64,000 nucleotides of DNA from the NCBI RefSeq assembly GCF_007970665.1, contig NZ_CP042430.1, positions 4,526,001 to 4,590,000 on the forward strand. The letters are read 5' to 3'. This document shows positions 1-7,773 of the stretch, in pieces. The first letter of the stretch is position 1; every line of letters starts with the position of its first letter. The notes below the pieces were generated by a model. The model made no database searches. It was not told the DNA's origin and worked only from the letters and a program-made list of their open reading frames with translations. The translations under genes were made by a program, and so were the position numbers. This stretch comes from Baekduia soli. Its GTDB lineage: Bacteria > Actinomycetota > Thermoleophilia > Solirubrobacterales > Solirubrobacteraceae.

Positions 1-828
1 GTCGTGGGCCCGAAGATCGTCGGCGTCATCGAGGAGAAGCCGCTCCCGGTCGTCAAGAAGCGCCTGCAGGAGAAGCCCAAGCGCGAGCCGCTGCCCTGGC
101 CCGAGCTGCGGGCCGCCGTCGCCGCGACCCGCGACGACCTCGATGTCGCCGAGCTCAAGGAGCTCTTCCGCCTGTTCCCGCAGAAGCTGCGCGACGAGGT
201 CACCGAGAGCGTGCGCGGCTTCCAGAAGGGTGCGCGGCGCCCCGTCTCCCAGCACGCCGCCAAGCAGCTGGCCCGTGCGTCGCACACCGCCCGGCGGATG
301 AAGAAGAACTCGCATCCGAGCTCCGAGGTCGGCGAGGCGCTCGGCCAGGCCATGGCCGCCGAGCTCATCGCGTCGCTGGAGCCCGAGAAGGCCGCCCAGG
401 TCATCCTCCCCAAGCGCGACCTGCTCGAGCGCGAGGCGCGCCAGGCCCACCGCCGCGCCCGCGACGAGGAGGACAGGCGCCGCGACGAGCAGCGCCGCAA
501 GCGGCGCGAGGACGCCCGCTCCTCACGTCAGCAGACCTCCTTCGGCGAGTTCTCCGGGGCCAAGATCAAGGGCCTGGACGAGATCGCCGCGCTGTTCCAG
601 CAGCCCGGCGGCGACCCGGAGCCCGAGCCGGAGGCGCCCGCTCCCGAGGCCCCCGAGCCCGCTGCCGCCCCCGAGCCCGCTGCCGCCCTCGAGGCCACCG
701 AGGCCACCGAGGCCACCGAGGCCCCCGAGGGCCAGGCGGTCCCGGCGCCCGAGCCGGACCCCGCCCCCGAGGCCGACGCCGCGCCCGGCGCCGCCGAGGC
801 CGCGGCGCCGGACCCCGACGCGTCCTGA
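1..828 (+). CDS. hypothetical protein, 5' end cut by window edge
   Basis: The frame is open from base 1, so the start codon may lie upstream; a GTG at 4 is the first possible start in view and would give 274 aa. The product is soluble and very charged. An Arg/Glu/Asp-rich stretch around residues 140-175 looks helical or coiled-coil. The last 70 residues are low-complexity Pro/Glu/Ala with repeated 'EATEATEAT' and 'PEPEPEAPAPEAPEP' segments, probably disordered. No enzymatic motif or membrane segment is visible and I do not recognise the family. The SCO1 gene follows after 25 bp with its own -10 box, so the two are probably separate transcripts. The Ala/Pro/Glu tail could tether or space something, but that is inference. 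Confidence 0.6.
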   Translation, partial: VVGPKIVGVIEEKPLPVVKKRLQEKPKREPLPWPELRAAVAATRDDLDVAELKELFRLFPQKLRDEVTESVRGFQKGARRPVSQHAAKQLARASHTARRMKKNSHPSSEVGEALGQAMAAELIASLEPEKAAQVILPKRDLLEREARQAHRRARDEEDRRRDEQRRKRREDARSSRQQTSFGEFSGAKIKGLDEIAALFQQPGGDPEPEPEAPAPEAPEPAAAPEPAAALEATEATEATEAPEGQAVPAPEPDPAPEADAAPGAAEAAAPDPDAS

Positions 829-853
829 GCCGGACGCCTACCCTCTGAGGCGC

Positions 854-1456
854 ATGCCGGCCCGCGCCCGTCTGACGCTCCTGCTGACCGCGAGCCTCGT
901 GCTCGTCGCCGCGCTGGCGATCGTGGTCTTCGCGGGCTCGGGCGGCCACGAGCGCTCGGGCAAGGGCTTCGAGGGCTCCCTGCGCCCCGAGGGCATCCCG
1001 CCGGCCGACTTCTCCCTGCGCGACCAGGACGGCAGGACCGTCAGCCTGGCGGCCTACCGCGGCCGGCCGGTGATCCTCACGTTCATGTACTCGACCTGCA
1101 AGGACACGTGCCCGCTCACGGCCCAGCAGATCCGGATCGCGATGGACGACCTCGGCCACGACGTCCCGGCGCTGGCCGTCTCCGTCGACCCGGCCAACGA
1201 CACCGAGCTCAACGCGAAGCGCTTCCTGCTCCAGCAGCACCTCAGCGGACGCATGCGGTTCCTGATGGGCAGCCGCGCGCAGCTGCAGCCCATCTGGAAG
1301 GCCTACGGCATCGAGCCGCAGGGCAAGAAGTTCGACCACTCGGCCTACGTGCTGCTCATCGACGCGCGCGGCGTCCAACGCATCGGCTGGCCCGTGTCCC
1401 AGCTGACGCCCGAGGGCCTGGCGCATGACCTGCGCCTGCTCGGCGCCGCGGCCTGA
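854..1456 (+). CDS. SCO1/SenC family copper chaperone
   Basis: 200 aa. An N-terminal hydrophobic helix (about residues 7-28) anchors the protein on the outer face of the membrane, followed by a thioredoxin-fold SCO domain. The copper-binding C-x3-C motif is C82-K-D-T-C86, and the partner His is H162 in 'KKFDHSAYVLLID'. Proteins of this family deliver copper to the CuA site of cytochrome c oxidase or act as thiol oxidoreductases. The start is set by a TACCCT -10 box at 839-844, nine nt before the ATG, which suggests leaderless mRNA. No oxidase subunit is in the window, but the operon running toward it from 3518 has copper-protein features. Confidence 0.92.
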   Translation: MPARARLTLLLTASLVLVAALAIVVFAGSGGHERSGKGFEGSLRPEGIPPADFSLRDQDGRTVSLAAYRGRPVILTFMYSTCKDTCPLTAQQIRIAMDDLGHDVPALAVSVDPANDTELNAKRFLLQQHLSGRMRFLMGSRAQLQPIWKAYGIEPQGKKFDHSAYVLLIDARGVQRIGWPVSQLTPEGLAHDLRLLGAAA

Positions 1457-1477
1457 GCGCCGCGCGCCCGGCCGCGC

Positions 1478-1642
1478 TCAGACCGGACGGCCCTCGTCGG
1501 GCTCCTCGTCCTCGCCGCCGCCCGAGCGCCGGTCCTTCCAGCTCTGGTAGCCCAGCGCGCCCACGACGACGGCCACGGGCGCCAGGTACAGCAGCCCGGC
1601 GATCCAGTGGCCCGCGTGGGCCACGATGAGCAGCGCGGTCAT
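1478..1642 (-). CDS. small single-span membrane protein
   Basis: 54 aa. One hydrophobic helix (about residues 12-32) is followed by a short polar, acidic tail rich in Glu, Asp and Gly. Its ATG overlaps the stop of the upstream membrane protein as ATGA (1639-1642), so translation is coupled and it is the third gene of an operon transcribed from 3518. Two His residues (in 'AHAGHW') sit at the start of the helix. The family is not recognised. Tiny coupled membrane peptides like this often stabilise a larger membrane partner, here most likely the product of 1639-3063; that role is inference. The gene ends 21 bp from the convergent SCO1 stop. Confidence 0.7.
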   Translation of the reverse strand: MTALLIVAHAGHWIAGLLYLAPVAVVVGALGYQSWKDRRSGGGEDEEPDEGRPV

Positions 1643-3063
1643 TGCTGGGCGGCGGCCGACAGCAGCCACAGGCCGAGGGAGGTGAACGCCACCATGACCG
1701 CCAGCATCCAGTACTGCGAGCGGGTCGCGTCGCGCACGCGGTCGAAGACGGCCAGCGCCCGGTCGTGGGCCAGCGTCAGGCCGGCCACGTGGCCGAGGAC
1801 GAGCGCAGCGACCTGCACGTACCAGATGCCCGTGGCGCTGATCCACGTGTAGTTGATCGTCCACGAGCGCGTGCCCAGCAGGTCGGAGCCGTGACCGAGC
1901 GGGTCGGAGAGCAGGGCGCCCAGCGCCTGGCCCTGGTAGGCCAGCAGCGAGAAGTAGTGCGCCACGACGTAGGCCAGTGCGATGGGGACCAGCGTGTGGG
2001 CGAAGGAGGGCGCCAGCTCGGACGCCGGCCGGCGCCGGCCGACGGTGTGCATCCCGGCCACGCCCAGGCGGTACAGGAGCCCGATGAGGGCGACCATGAC
2101 GAGCATGCCCACCGTGCCCGCCCACTCCAGCGCGTGCTCGGCATTGAGCCCCAGGTCGGCGAAGAAGCTCTGCAGGTGCGGGACGATCGAGTTCCACAGG
2201 CGGCCCTGCGAGAAGCCGTCGAAGCTCGTCGTGCCGATCATCGTGCACAGCAGCGCGACGGTGCCCGCAACGGGCGTCAGCGACGGGACGCCGCCCAGCG
2301 GCGGCCGGCGCCACAGCGCACGATCGTGCCAGTGCAGCGGCGAGACGCAGGCGAAGAGGCCGAAGTAGACGCCGAAGGCGTCGCCGCGCCGCGACCACGC
2401 CTCGACCCCGTAGAGGCTCTGGCCCACGAGCTGCACGGCGGCGTAGGCGACCGCCATGATCGCCAGCTTCGTGGGGTCGTCCTTGTTGGCGTAGACGAGC
2501 TCGACCCAGGCGAAGACGAGGATGCCCACCACGGCCGGCCAGCGCCCCAGCGCCGGCGGGTAGGGCAGCGGGTCCAGCCCCGCGTCGGCGCCGCCGAGCC
2601 GGCGGCTCGCCCACCCCACGGCCTTGCCGACCGCCAGCCAGGGGTTGAACGCGCGGAAGACGTCGCCGAGCAGCGCGGAGGCGAACGGGAACCCGACCCA
2701 GAACAGGACGTAGATGACGGTCGGCGCGAGGTTGGCGGTCGCCGACTGCGTCCCCGCGAAGCCCGCGTAGACCGTGAGGGCGAACGCGGCGACGCCGACC
2801 ATGCCGGCCAGGACCTCCAGGATCCGCGGGACGCCGGCGACGCGGTGCTCGACCACGTGCTGCAGGCGCGGGACGGCCCACAGCACCGCCAGGCCGACGA
2901 ACGAGGCGACGAGCACCACGGCCGCCGCCCAGGCGAACAGCCAGCGCGGGATCGGCAGGTCCTGCTTGCCCACCAGGCCGTGGGCGGAGGCCGCGGCGGG
3001 CAGCGCCAGCGCGGCGGCCGTGACGAGCAGGGCGACGCGCGCGCCGAGGCGCGCGCGGCTCAC
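1639..3063 (-). CDS. polytopic membrane protein with N-terminal signal peptide
   Basis: 474 aa starting at a GTG that overlaps the preceding stop as GTGA. Residues 1-27 form a clear signal peptide (Arg-rich start, Ala/Leu core, 'ASA' cleavage site) and the predicted mature protein begins with His ('HGLVGKQDLPIP'). About ten to twelve hydrophobic helices follow, and several loop His residues are visible ('SPLHWHD', 'GMHTV', 'VAHYF'). No transporter or enzyme motif is obvious. From memory, related proteins in high-GC actinobacteria carry the label 'fenitrothion hydrolase', which I treat as an unreliable inherited name. The cupredoxin-like gene upstream, the small membrane protein downstream and the nearby SCO1 gene suggest a metal or electron-transfer membrane complex (inference). 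Confidence 0.72.
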   Translation of the reverse strand: MSRARLGARVALLVTAAALALPAAASAHGLVGKQDLPIPRWLFAWAAAVVLVASFVGLAVLWAVPRLQHVVEHRVAGVPRILEVLAGMVGVAAFALTVYAGFAGTQSATANLAPTVIYVLFWVGFPFASALLGDVFRAFNPWLAVGKAVGWASRRLGGADAGLDPLPYPPALGRWPAVVGILVFAWVELVYANKDDPTKLAIMAVAYAAVQLVGQSLYGVEAWSRRGDAFGVYFGLFACVSPLHWHDRALWRRPPLGGVPSLTPVAGTVALLCTMIGTTSFDGFSQGRLWNSIVPHLQSFFADLGLNAEHALEWAGTVGMLVMVALIGLLYRLGVAGMHTVGRRRPASELAPSFAHTLVPIALAYVVAHYFSLLAYQGQALGALLSDPLGHGSDLLGTRSWTINYTWISATGIWYVQVAALVLGHVAGLTLAHDRALAVFDRVRDATRSQYWMLAVMVAFTSLGLWLLSAAAQQ

Positions 3064-3518
3064 GGGGTGACCTCGAGCTCGGCGATCTGCGTGGCGTGGC
3101 CCTCGAGCTCGACGACGAACCGGCCCTCGATGCGCCCGGGGATCGTGAAGCTCGCCGAGCCGCCCTGCCCCACGTCGGCGTGGACGTCGTAGCCGTGGAC
3201 GTGGATCTCGTCGGCGGTGTCGGAGCGCACGCGGAAGCGGATCGTGTCGCCGCGCGTGAAGCTCAGGCGCTTGACGCCGCCCTTGGGCCTGGCGTCGACG
3301 ACCTGGACGACGGGGATCGCGGGCGCCTTGGGCGCGGTCTGGGTCGTCGCCGCCGGGATGGTCGCACCGGTCGTCGCCGGCGCGGGCCTCGCGACGGCGA
3401 CCTCGGGAGCCGTCGCCGTGGCCGGGGACGAGTCGTCCGATCCGCGGGCCACGACGAAGGCCACGACGAGCGCGACGACGGCGAGCACGAGGATCGCGAT
3501 CCGGGCGCGGGGCGTCAT
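3060..3518 (-). CDS. membrane-anchored cupredoxin-like protein
   Basis: 152 aa. The ATG at 3518 is preceded by a purine-rich ribosome-binding site (GGAAGGG); an ATG 33 bp upstream has no such site. One N-terminal helix (about residues 5-23) is followed by a Pro/Ala/Thr-rich linker to about residue 75. A C-terminal beta domain has the pattern of EfeO-type cupredoxin-like domains: 'SFTRGDTIRFRVRSD', then the His cluster 'HVHGYDVH', then 'EGH' near the end. The Cys and Met ligands of a blue-copper site are absent, so metal binding would rely on His residues. It is the first gene of a coupled three-gene operon. Confidence 0.75.
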   Translation of the reverse strand: MTPRARIAILVLAVVALVVAFVVARGSDDSSPATATAPEVAVARPAPATTGATIPAATTQTAPKAPAIPVVQVVDARPKGGVKRLSFTRGDTIRFRVRSDTADEIHVHGYDVHADVGQGGSASFTIPGRIEGRFVVELEGHATQIAELEVTP

Positions 3519-3563
3519 GGCCCCACACCCTTCCAAATGCGGTGGCGGCACGTCGAGGACGCG

Positions 3564-3591
3564 GAGAGGCGCGCCCGGGGGCGCGCCTCTC
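3564..3591. terminator. hairpin between 3636-4379 gene and the cupredoxin operon
   Basis: A perfect 12-bp inverted repeat (arms GAGAGGCGCGCC and GGCGCGCCTCTC) with the loop CGGG. It sits 45 bp past the minus-strand stop at 3636 and just before the promoter region of the operon starting at 3518. There is no T-run, as is common for hairpin terminators in high-GC actinobacteria. Confidence 0.6.
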
Positions 3592-3635
3592 GGTCCCGCA
3601 TCGCTATCCGGCGCGCCGGGCCGCGCCGGACGCGA

Positions 3636-4379
3636 TCAGCACTTGCCGATGTTCTTGGTCAGCGGCGTCACGACGCCGGCCTCGGAGGTGAACGTCACCG
3701 ACGCGGAGCGCTGCTTGGTCTTGCAGCCGACGGACGAGAAGTAGCCGACCTTCTTGCCCTTGATGGTGCGCGACAGCTTCTTCCACGTGGACTTCACCGA
3801 CGTCACGGCGACGTCGAGCCCGAGCTGGTGGCGCAGGCCGTTCGGCACGGTGAACGAGAGCGCGGCGCCCTTGCTCGTGTTGGCCCACTTGGCGTCGATG
3901 GCCTGCGAGATCGGGGCCACGCAGGCGCCCGGGGCGGTGCCGTCGAGGAACAGCGCGACCTTGTTGGTGCCTGCGGCGTAGGCCGTGAGCGTCAGGGTGC
4001 AGGTGGCGCTCTTGGGCGTGCCGACCTGGCCGATGTCGGCCGAGATCGAGCCGGTGCCGACGATGGCCTTCTTCGAGCAGCCCTGGTCGTTGGTGGCCGC
4101 GTTGATCTTGGCCGCGGTGCACGTCGTGGTGACCGCCCTCGTGTTCACCTTGGCCCCGCCGATGGTGAACTTGTAGGCCTTGACGATCTGCGGCAGGTTG
4201 CCCGCAGGATCGGTGATCGTGTAGTTGAAGCTGAAGCCCGTGATCTTGGGCTTGGCCTTCGTGCCGCCGGCCGGCACCTTGCCGGTGAAGTCATACGCGT
4301 TGGTCTGGGCGAAGGCGGTGGCGGCGATGCCGAGGACGGCGATCAGAGCAGCGACCACGAGGAAGCGCGACTTGCGCAA
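3636..4379 (-). CDS. secreted beta-rich protein of unknown function
   Basis: 247 aa. The TTG start at 4379 is chosen because AGGAGAGA lies just upstream and because a typical signal peptide begins there ('RKSRFLVVAALIAV', cleavage near 'AFAQT'). The mature protein is rich in Thr, Ala, Lys and Gly with alternating hydrophobic residues, as in a beta-sandwich. It has a 'KITGFSFNYTITD' region near the start and seven Cys spread along the chain, including 'TTTCTAAK', 'DQGCSKK', 'ATCTLT', 'APGACVAP', 'VGCKTK' and the C-terminal 'GKC', which suggests disulfides outside the cell. No enzymatic motif is visible. It is followed by a strong terminator-like hairpin and appears monocistronic. Confidence 0.72.
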   Translation of the reverse strand: MRKSRFLVVAALIAVLGIAATAFAQTNAYDFTGKVPAGGTKAKPKITGFSFNYTITDPAGNLPQIVKAYKFTIGGAKVNTRAVTTTCTAAKINAATNDQGCSKKAIVGTGSISADIGQVGTPKSATCTLTLTAYAAGTNKVALFLDGTAPGACVAPISQAIDAKWANTSKGAALSFTVPNGLRHQLGLDVAVTSVKSTWKKLSRTIKGKKVGYFSSVGCKTKQRSASVTFTSEAGVVTPLTKNIGKC

Positions 4380-4513
4380 CGGTTCTCTCCTCTTGTACTG
4401 ATGGGGACAGGGAACGACGGTCCGACTCTGCCACAACCCGCCACCGCGTGCCGAGTTGCGGTGGGCCTCGGGAAGGTCCGCGGACAGCCGTCTGCGCTAC
4501 CGTCGCTGCGCGC

Positions 4514-5260
4514 ATGAGGGTGCCCACGGACACGATCGCCGCCCCGATGTTCCCCGCCGCCCTGCGGTGGCTCAACGTGGCGTCCCTGCGCATGGACCAG
4601 CAGCGCGGACGGCCCGTGCTGCTCGAGTTCTTCGACGTCTGCCGGCCGGCCTCCCTGCGGACGCTGCCCTACCTGCAGGCCTGGCACGAGCGCTACGAGG
4701 CCGACGGCCTGCGGGTCATCTCCGTCCACGCGCCCGGCTTCGCACCGGGCCGCGATGAGGCGGTCGTCGCCGCCGCCGTCGCGCGCCTGGGCATCGCGCA
4801 CCCGGTGCTGCTCGACACCGAGCTGCAGCTCTGGCGCATCTACGAGAACGAGGGCTGGCCGGCCCGCTACCTCTTCGACCGCGATCTGCGGCTGTTCGAG
4901 GTCCACTTCGGCGAGGGCGGCTACCACGAGACCGAGGCGGCCATCCAGGAGCTGCTCGGCGTCGAGCGCGACCCGGTCGCCTTCCTGCACCCCGAGGACG
5001 ACCCCGACGCGCGGATCGTCGTCCCCACGCCCGACCAGGAGGGCGCGTGGTCGGGCCCCTACGAGGCCGGCGCGGTCTGGGCGGTGCTCGAGGGGACCGG
5101 GACGCTGCGGGTCAACGGCGCCGACCGCGAGGTCGCCTGGACCGGCGCGCACCTGCTCGTCGACCACGGCCGCCACGAGCACGGCGTGCTCGAGATCGAG
5201 GCCGGGCCGGGAGTGACGGTCCATGCCGTCTGCTTCACGCCGGGTCTGGCCGCGGGCTGA
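4514..5260 (+). CDS. thioredoxin-like protein with C-terminal beta domain
   Basis: 248 aa from the ATG at 4514, which lies ten nt after a TACCGT -10 box (4498-4503). The upstream in-frame ATG at 4448 would add 22 residues of unlikely sequence. Residues 20-150 follow the thioredoxin/TlpA fold ('GRPVLLEFFDVCRPASLR', then 'HPVLLDTELQLWRIYENEG'), but the usual C-x-x-C is reduced to one Cys in 'VCRPAS', so ordinary disulfide exchange is unlikely. Residues 165-248 form a second beta-rich domain ('GTGTLRVNG...HGVLEIEAGPG') resembling the extra domain in DipZ-type proteins. It overlaps the convergent metallophosphoesterase gene by 26 bp. No signal peptide is visible. Confidence 0.75.
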   Translation: MRVPTDTIAAPMFPAALRWLNVASLRMDQQRGRPVLLEFFDVCRPASLRTLPYLQAWHERYEADGLRVISVHAPGFAPGRDEAVVAAAVARLGIAHPVLLDTELQLWRIYENEGWPARYLFDRDLRLFEVHFGEGGYHETEAAIQELLGVERDPVAFLHPEDDPDARIVVPTPDQEGAWSGPYEAGAVWAVLEGTGTLRVNGADREVAWTGAHLLVDHGRHEHGVLEIEAGPGVTVHAVCFTPGLAAG

Positions 5261-6326
5261 AGTCCTGCAGCAGGCGCAGCAGCTGCGGCGCCCCCTCGTC
5301 GGCCACCACGATCGCGCCGCCCGGCCAGTAGGGGCTGGCCGACCGCGTGCGGTCGGTGAACCAGCCCTCGTTGACCCAGCTGCCGGTGTTGTGCAGCCAC
5401 GCGCCCGAGGCCGTGCGCCACTCGAGCAGGTCGTCGTCGGGCAGCGGCCCCGTCCGGTGGCTGTGGCCGAAGATCACGTGCTCGGCCACGATGCCCAGGC
5501 GAGCCGTGACCTGCCCCATGCCCGTCAGCGCGTTGCGGCGCAACGCCGCCGAGGACAGGTCGCTGCTCAGCGGCCCGATGCCCAGGAGGTTCAGCCCGCC
5601 GATGCCGAGCGGGAACGCGGCGGCCAGCGCGCGGGCGCGGATGGGCCGGTGCCCGTCGCCGCTGAGCATGGAGTAGGCCCGGCCCGCGCGCCCGGCCCCG
5701 GCGGCGGGGCGGTCGTCGCCCGCGCGCTGGGCGGCCGCGTCGATCCAGGCGTACAGCGGGGCCAGCACGCGCTCGTAGTCCTCGGCGACGGCCGGCGAGG
5801 GCACGGCCTGCGCGAGGCGCTGCATCGCGCCGGCCGCGAGGCGCTCGAACGTCGGCACGGTGCCGTGCGGGTCGAGGTAGTGGCCGTGGGTCGCGTAGAC
5901 GTCGTCGCGCAGCCAGAGCCCCGGATAGGCCAGGTCCACCGCCCGACCCTCCCCCGCCCCCAGCCACGCGGCGACCTGCCCGGCGGCCGGCGAGGCCTCC
6001 GCGGGAGCGATCCACGTCTCGAGGCCCAGCGGCCCGGCATGGGCGGCCAGCCACGGGGCGGCCAGCGCGTAGTCGTGGTTGCCGGGGACGAGCACGACCT
6101 CGGCGCCGCGCGGCAGCGCGCCGGCGAGGTCGCGCAGGACCGGCTCGGCGCGGCCCAGCGCCTCGCGCACGGGCCCCTGGCGCAGCTCGAGCGTGTCGCC
6201 GAGCAGCACGAGGCGGTCGGCGCCGGCGACCTCGGCGAGCAGAGGCGGCCGCGCCTCGGGCCGGCGCAGCACGTCCACCCCCGTGCGCCCGCCGAGGTGC
6301 AGATCCGAGACGACGAGCGTGCGCAT
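5235..6326 (-). CDS. calcineurin-like metallophosphoesterase
   Basis: 363 aa. The dinuclear metal motifs occur in order: 'DLHLGG' (D-x-H, residues 8-10), 'LLGDTLE' (GD), 'PGNHDYA' (GNHD), 'ATHGHY' and 'IFGHSHRTG' (GHSH). This is the full set for a metal-dependent phosphoesterase of the UDP-2,3-diacylglucosamine hydrolase/SbcD-like superfamily; the substrate cannot be told from sequence. No signal peptide is seen, so it is probably cytoplasmic. The start is set by a TAGCCT box (complement of 6336-6341) nine nt before the ATG, consistent with a leaderless message. The gene is monocistronic and its 3' end overlaps the convergent thioredoxin-like gene. Confidence 0.88.
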   Translation of the reverse strand: MRTLVVSDLHLGGRTGVDVLRRPEARPPLLAEVAGADRLVLLGDTLELRQGPVREALGRAEPVLRDLAGALPRGAEVVLVPGNHDYALAAPWLAAHAGPLGLETWIAPAEASPAAGQVAAWLGAGEGRAVDLAYPGLWLRDDVYATHGHYLDPHGTVPTFERLAAGAMQRLAQAVPSPAVAEDYERVLAPLYAWIDAAAQRAGDDRPAAGAGRAGRAYSMLSGDGHRPIRARALAAAFPLGIGGLNLLGIGPLSSDLSSAALRRNALTGMGQVTARLGIVAEHVIFGHSHRTGPLPDDDLLEWRTASGAWLHNTGSWVNEGWFTDRTRSASPYWPGGAIVVADEGAPQLLRLLQDFSPRPDPA

Positions 6327-6360
6327 CCGGCGACGAGGCTATCCGCCGCCGCAGGCGCCC

Positions 6361-6981
6361 TCAGGCGATCCCGGCCGCCCGCCGCGGCGGCGTGGCCTCC
6401 GAGCGCGACGAGATGACCCGGTCGACGAGCCCGTAGGCCACGGCCTCGTGGGCGGTGAAGTAGCGGTCGCGCTCGATGTCGGCCTTGACCCGCGCCGCGT
6501 CCTGGCCCGTGTGCTCGGCGTAGAGCTCCTCGTAGCGCCGGCGCAGGGCGATGGCCTCACGGGCGTGGATCTCCATGTCGGTGGACTGCCCCTGGTAGGA
6601 GCCGTGCGGCTGATGGATGAGGATCCGCGCGTTGGGCAGGGCCATGCGCTTGCCCAACGCGCCGCCGGCCAGGACGAGCGACCCGCCCGACATGGCGATC
6701 CCGCAGCAGATCGTCGCGACGTCGCAGGCGACGAACTGCATCGCGTCGTAGATCGCCAGCGCCGCGTAGGCCGAGCCGCCCGGGGAGTTGACGTACAGGC
6801 TGATGTCCTTGTCGGGGTCGTCGGCCTCGAGGTGGATGAGCTGGGCGACGATGAGGTTGGCGATCTCGTCGTCGATCTGGCTGCCGAGGAACACGACGCG
6901 GTCGTTGAGCAGGCGGGAGTAGATGTCGAACGAGCGCTCGCCGCGCGGCGACTGCTCGACGACCATGGGGACGAGGGGCAT
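6361..6981 (-). CDS. clpP: ATP-dependent Clp protease proteolytic subunit ClpP
   Basis: 206 aa, normal ClpP length. The triad aligns one residue after E. coli numbering: Ser98 in 'GIAMSGGS', His123 in '[10 protein letters not shown]', Asp172 in 'IERDRYF'. The motif after the Ser is G-G rather than the usual M-G, which suggests one of the second or third ClpP copies found in actinobacteria. The ATG at 6981 has AGGAGA eight nt upstream. ClpP rings degrade proteins delivered by ClpX or ClpC; no chaperone or trigger factor gene lies beside it. The region in front of it contains an operator-like palindrome (7003-7020) shared with the divergent SRPBCC/ArsR genes, so its expression could be tied to that ArsR protein. 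Confidence 0.9.
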   Translation of the reverse strand: MPLVPMVVEQSPRGERSFDIYSRLLNDRVVFLGSQIDDEIANLIVAQLIHLEADDPDKDISLYVNSPGGSAYAALAIYDAMQFVACDVATICCGIAMSGGSLVLAGGALGKRMALPNARILIHQPHGSYQGQSTDMEIHAREAIALRRRYEELYAEHTGQDAARVKADIERDRYFTAHEAVAYGLVDRVISSRSEATPPRRAAGIA

Positions 6982-7002
6982 CGGCTGGTCTCCTTTTCCG
7001 TG

Positions 7003-7020
7003 CGCAACCATTTGGTTGCG
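7003..7020. promoter_or_regulatory. ArsR-type operator, upstream copy
   Basis: The inverted repeat CGCAACCA-TT-TGGTTGCG (8-bp arms) lies between the divergent clpP and SRPBCC/ArsR genes. A second, degenerate copy sits 40 bp away, about four helical turns. The placement fits autoregulation by the ArsR protein encoded at 7462-7770. Confidence 0.65.
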
Positions 7021-7035
7021 CGTTGGGCAGGACGG

Positions 7036-7041
7036 TAGCAT
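7036..7041 (+). promoter_or_regulatory. -10 box of the SRPBCC/ArsR transcript
   Basis: TAGCAT ends eight nt before the ATG at 7050. It lies between the two operator copies, so a repressor bound at either or both would block RNA polymerase. Confidence 0.55.
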
Positions 7042-7043
7042 TC

Positions 7044-7059
7044 GCAACCATGGAGTTGC
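7044..7059. promoter_or_regulatory. ArsR-type operator, copy overlapping a start codon
   Basis: GCAACCATGGAGTTGC matches the upstream copy (GCAACCATTTGGTTGC) at 13 of 16 positions and keeps the GCAAC/GTTGC arms. The ATG of the SRPBCC gene (7050-7052) lies inside it. Confidence 0.55.
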
Positions 7060-7454
7060 ACGAAGAGGTCGGCGCCGTGCGCCGCGAGACCGAGCTCGAC
7101 GCGCCGCGCGAGGCCGTCTGGCCGCTGCTGGGCCAGCCCGCCGGGCTGGCGTCCTGGCTGGCCGACGACGTCGACCTGGCGGCCGTGGCGCCGGGCGAGC
7201 GCGGGACCGTGCGCGAGGACGGCGAGGAGCGACTGGTCTGCGTCGAGGAGGTCGAGGAGGGCCGCCGCGTCGCGCTGTCATGGTGCGCGCCCGCGGGCGA
7301 TCCGTCGCTCGTCGAGCTCACGCTCGACGACCTCGAGGACGGGCGCACGCGCCTGGTCGTCGTGGAGATCCCGCTCGTGGCGCTGCGGATGGCCGCGACG
7401 GCCACGACCGCGTCGCTGCGCCGCGCCCACGGCCCGCAGATGGCGGCGGTCTGA
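7050..7454 (+). CDS. SRPBCC (START/AHSA1-like) domain protein
   Basis: 134 aa. The sequence '[19 protein letters not shown]' followed by '[11 protein letters not shown]' is the typical first strand and helix of the SRPBCC/AHSA1 ligand-binding fold; the C-terminal helix is '[16 protein letters not shown]'. The start at 7050 is supported by a -10 box eight nt upstream and by where the domain begins. It is followed after seven bp by an ArsR repressor gene, a common pairing in which the SRPBCC protein is thought to bind a hydrophobic ligand or help sense it. Function beyond that is unknown. Confidence 0.8.
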   Translation: MELHEEVGAVRRETELDAPREAVWPLLGQPAGLASWLADDVDLAAVAPGERGTVREDGEERLVCVEEVEEGRRVALSWCAPAGDPSLVELTLDDLEDGRTRLVVVEIPLVALRMAATATTASLRRAHGPQMAAV

Positions 7455-7461
7455 GCCGCCG

Positions 7462-7770
7462 ATGGCCGATGATCCGGGACCCGTCTTCGCCGCGCTGGCC
7501 GACCCGACGCGCCGCGAGGTGGTGCGACTGCTGGCCCGCACCCCGGGACTGACCGCCTCGGCGCTGGCCGGCGAGCTGCCCGTGAGCCGGCAGGCCATCG
7601 CCAAGCACCTGGTCCTCCTGCGCGACGCGGGCCTGGCCGAGGCCGAGCACGCCGGGCGCGAGACCCGGTACCGCCTCACGCCCGAGCCGCTGACCGGGGC
7701 GATGGCGTGGATGGCCGAGGCCGGCGGGCGCTGGGACACCCGGCTGGACCGCCTGCGGCGCCGGCTGTAG
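7462..7770 (+). CDS. ArsR family winged-helix repressor
   Basis: 102 aa, typical ArsR size. The helix-turn-helix is 'LTASALAGELPVSRQAIAKHLVLLRDAGL' (about residues 30-58) and the wing is 'RETRYRLTPEPL'. No metal-binding Cys pair is present, so this belongs to the non-metal SdpR/ArsR group usually paired with SRPBCC genes. It is the second gene of a two-gene operon, seven bp after the SRPBCC gene and without a clear ribosome-binding site, suggesting coupled translation. The two inverted repeats around 7003-7059 are the likely autoregulatory sites. Confidence 0.88.
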   Translation: MADDPGPVFAALADPTRREVVRLLARTPGLTASALAGELPVSRQAIAKHLVLLRDAGLAEAEHAGRETRYRLTPEPLTGAMAWMAEAGGRWDTRLDRLRRRL

Positions 7771-7773
7771 CGG

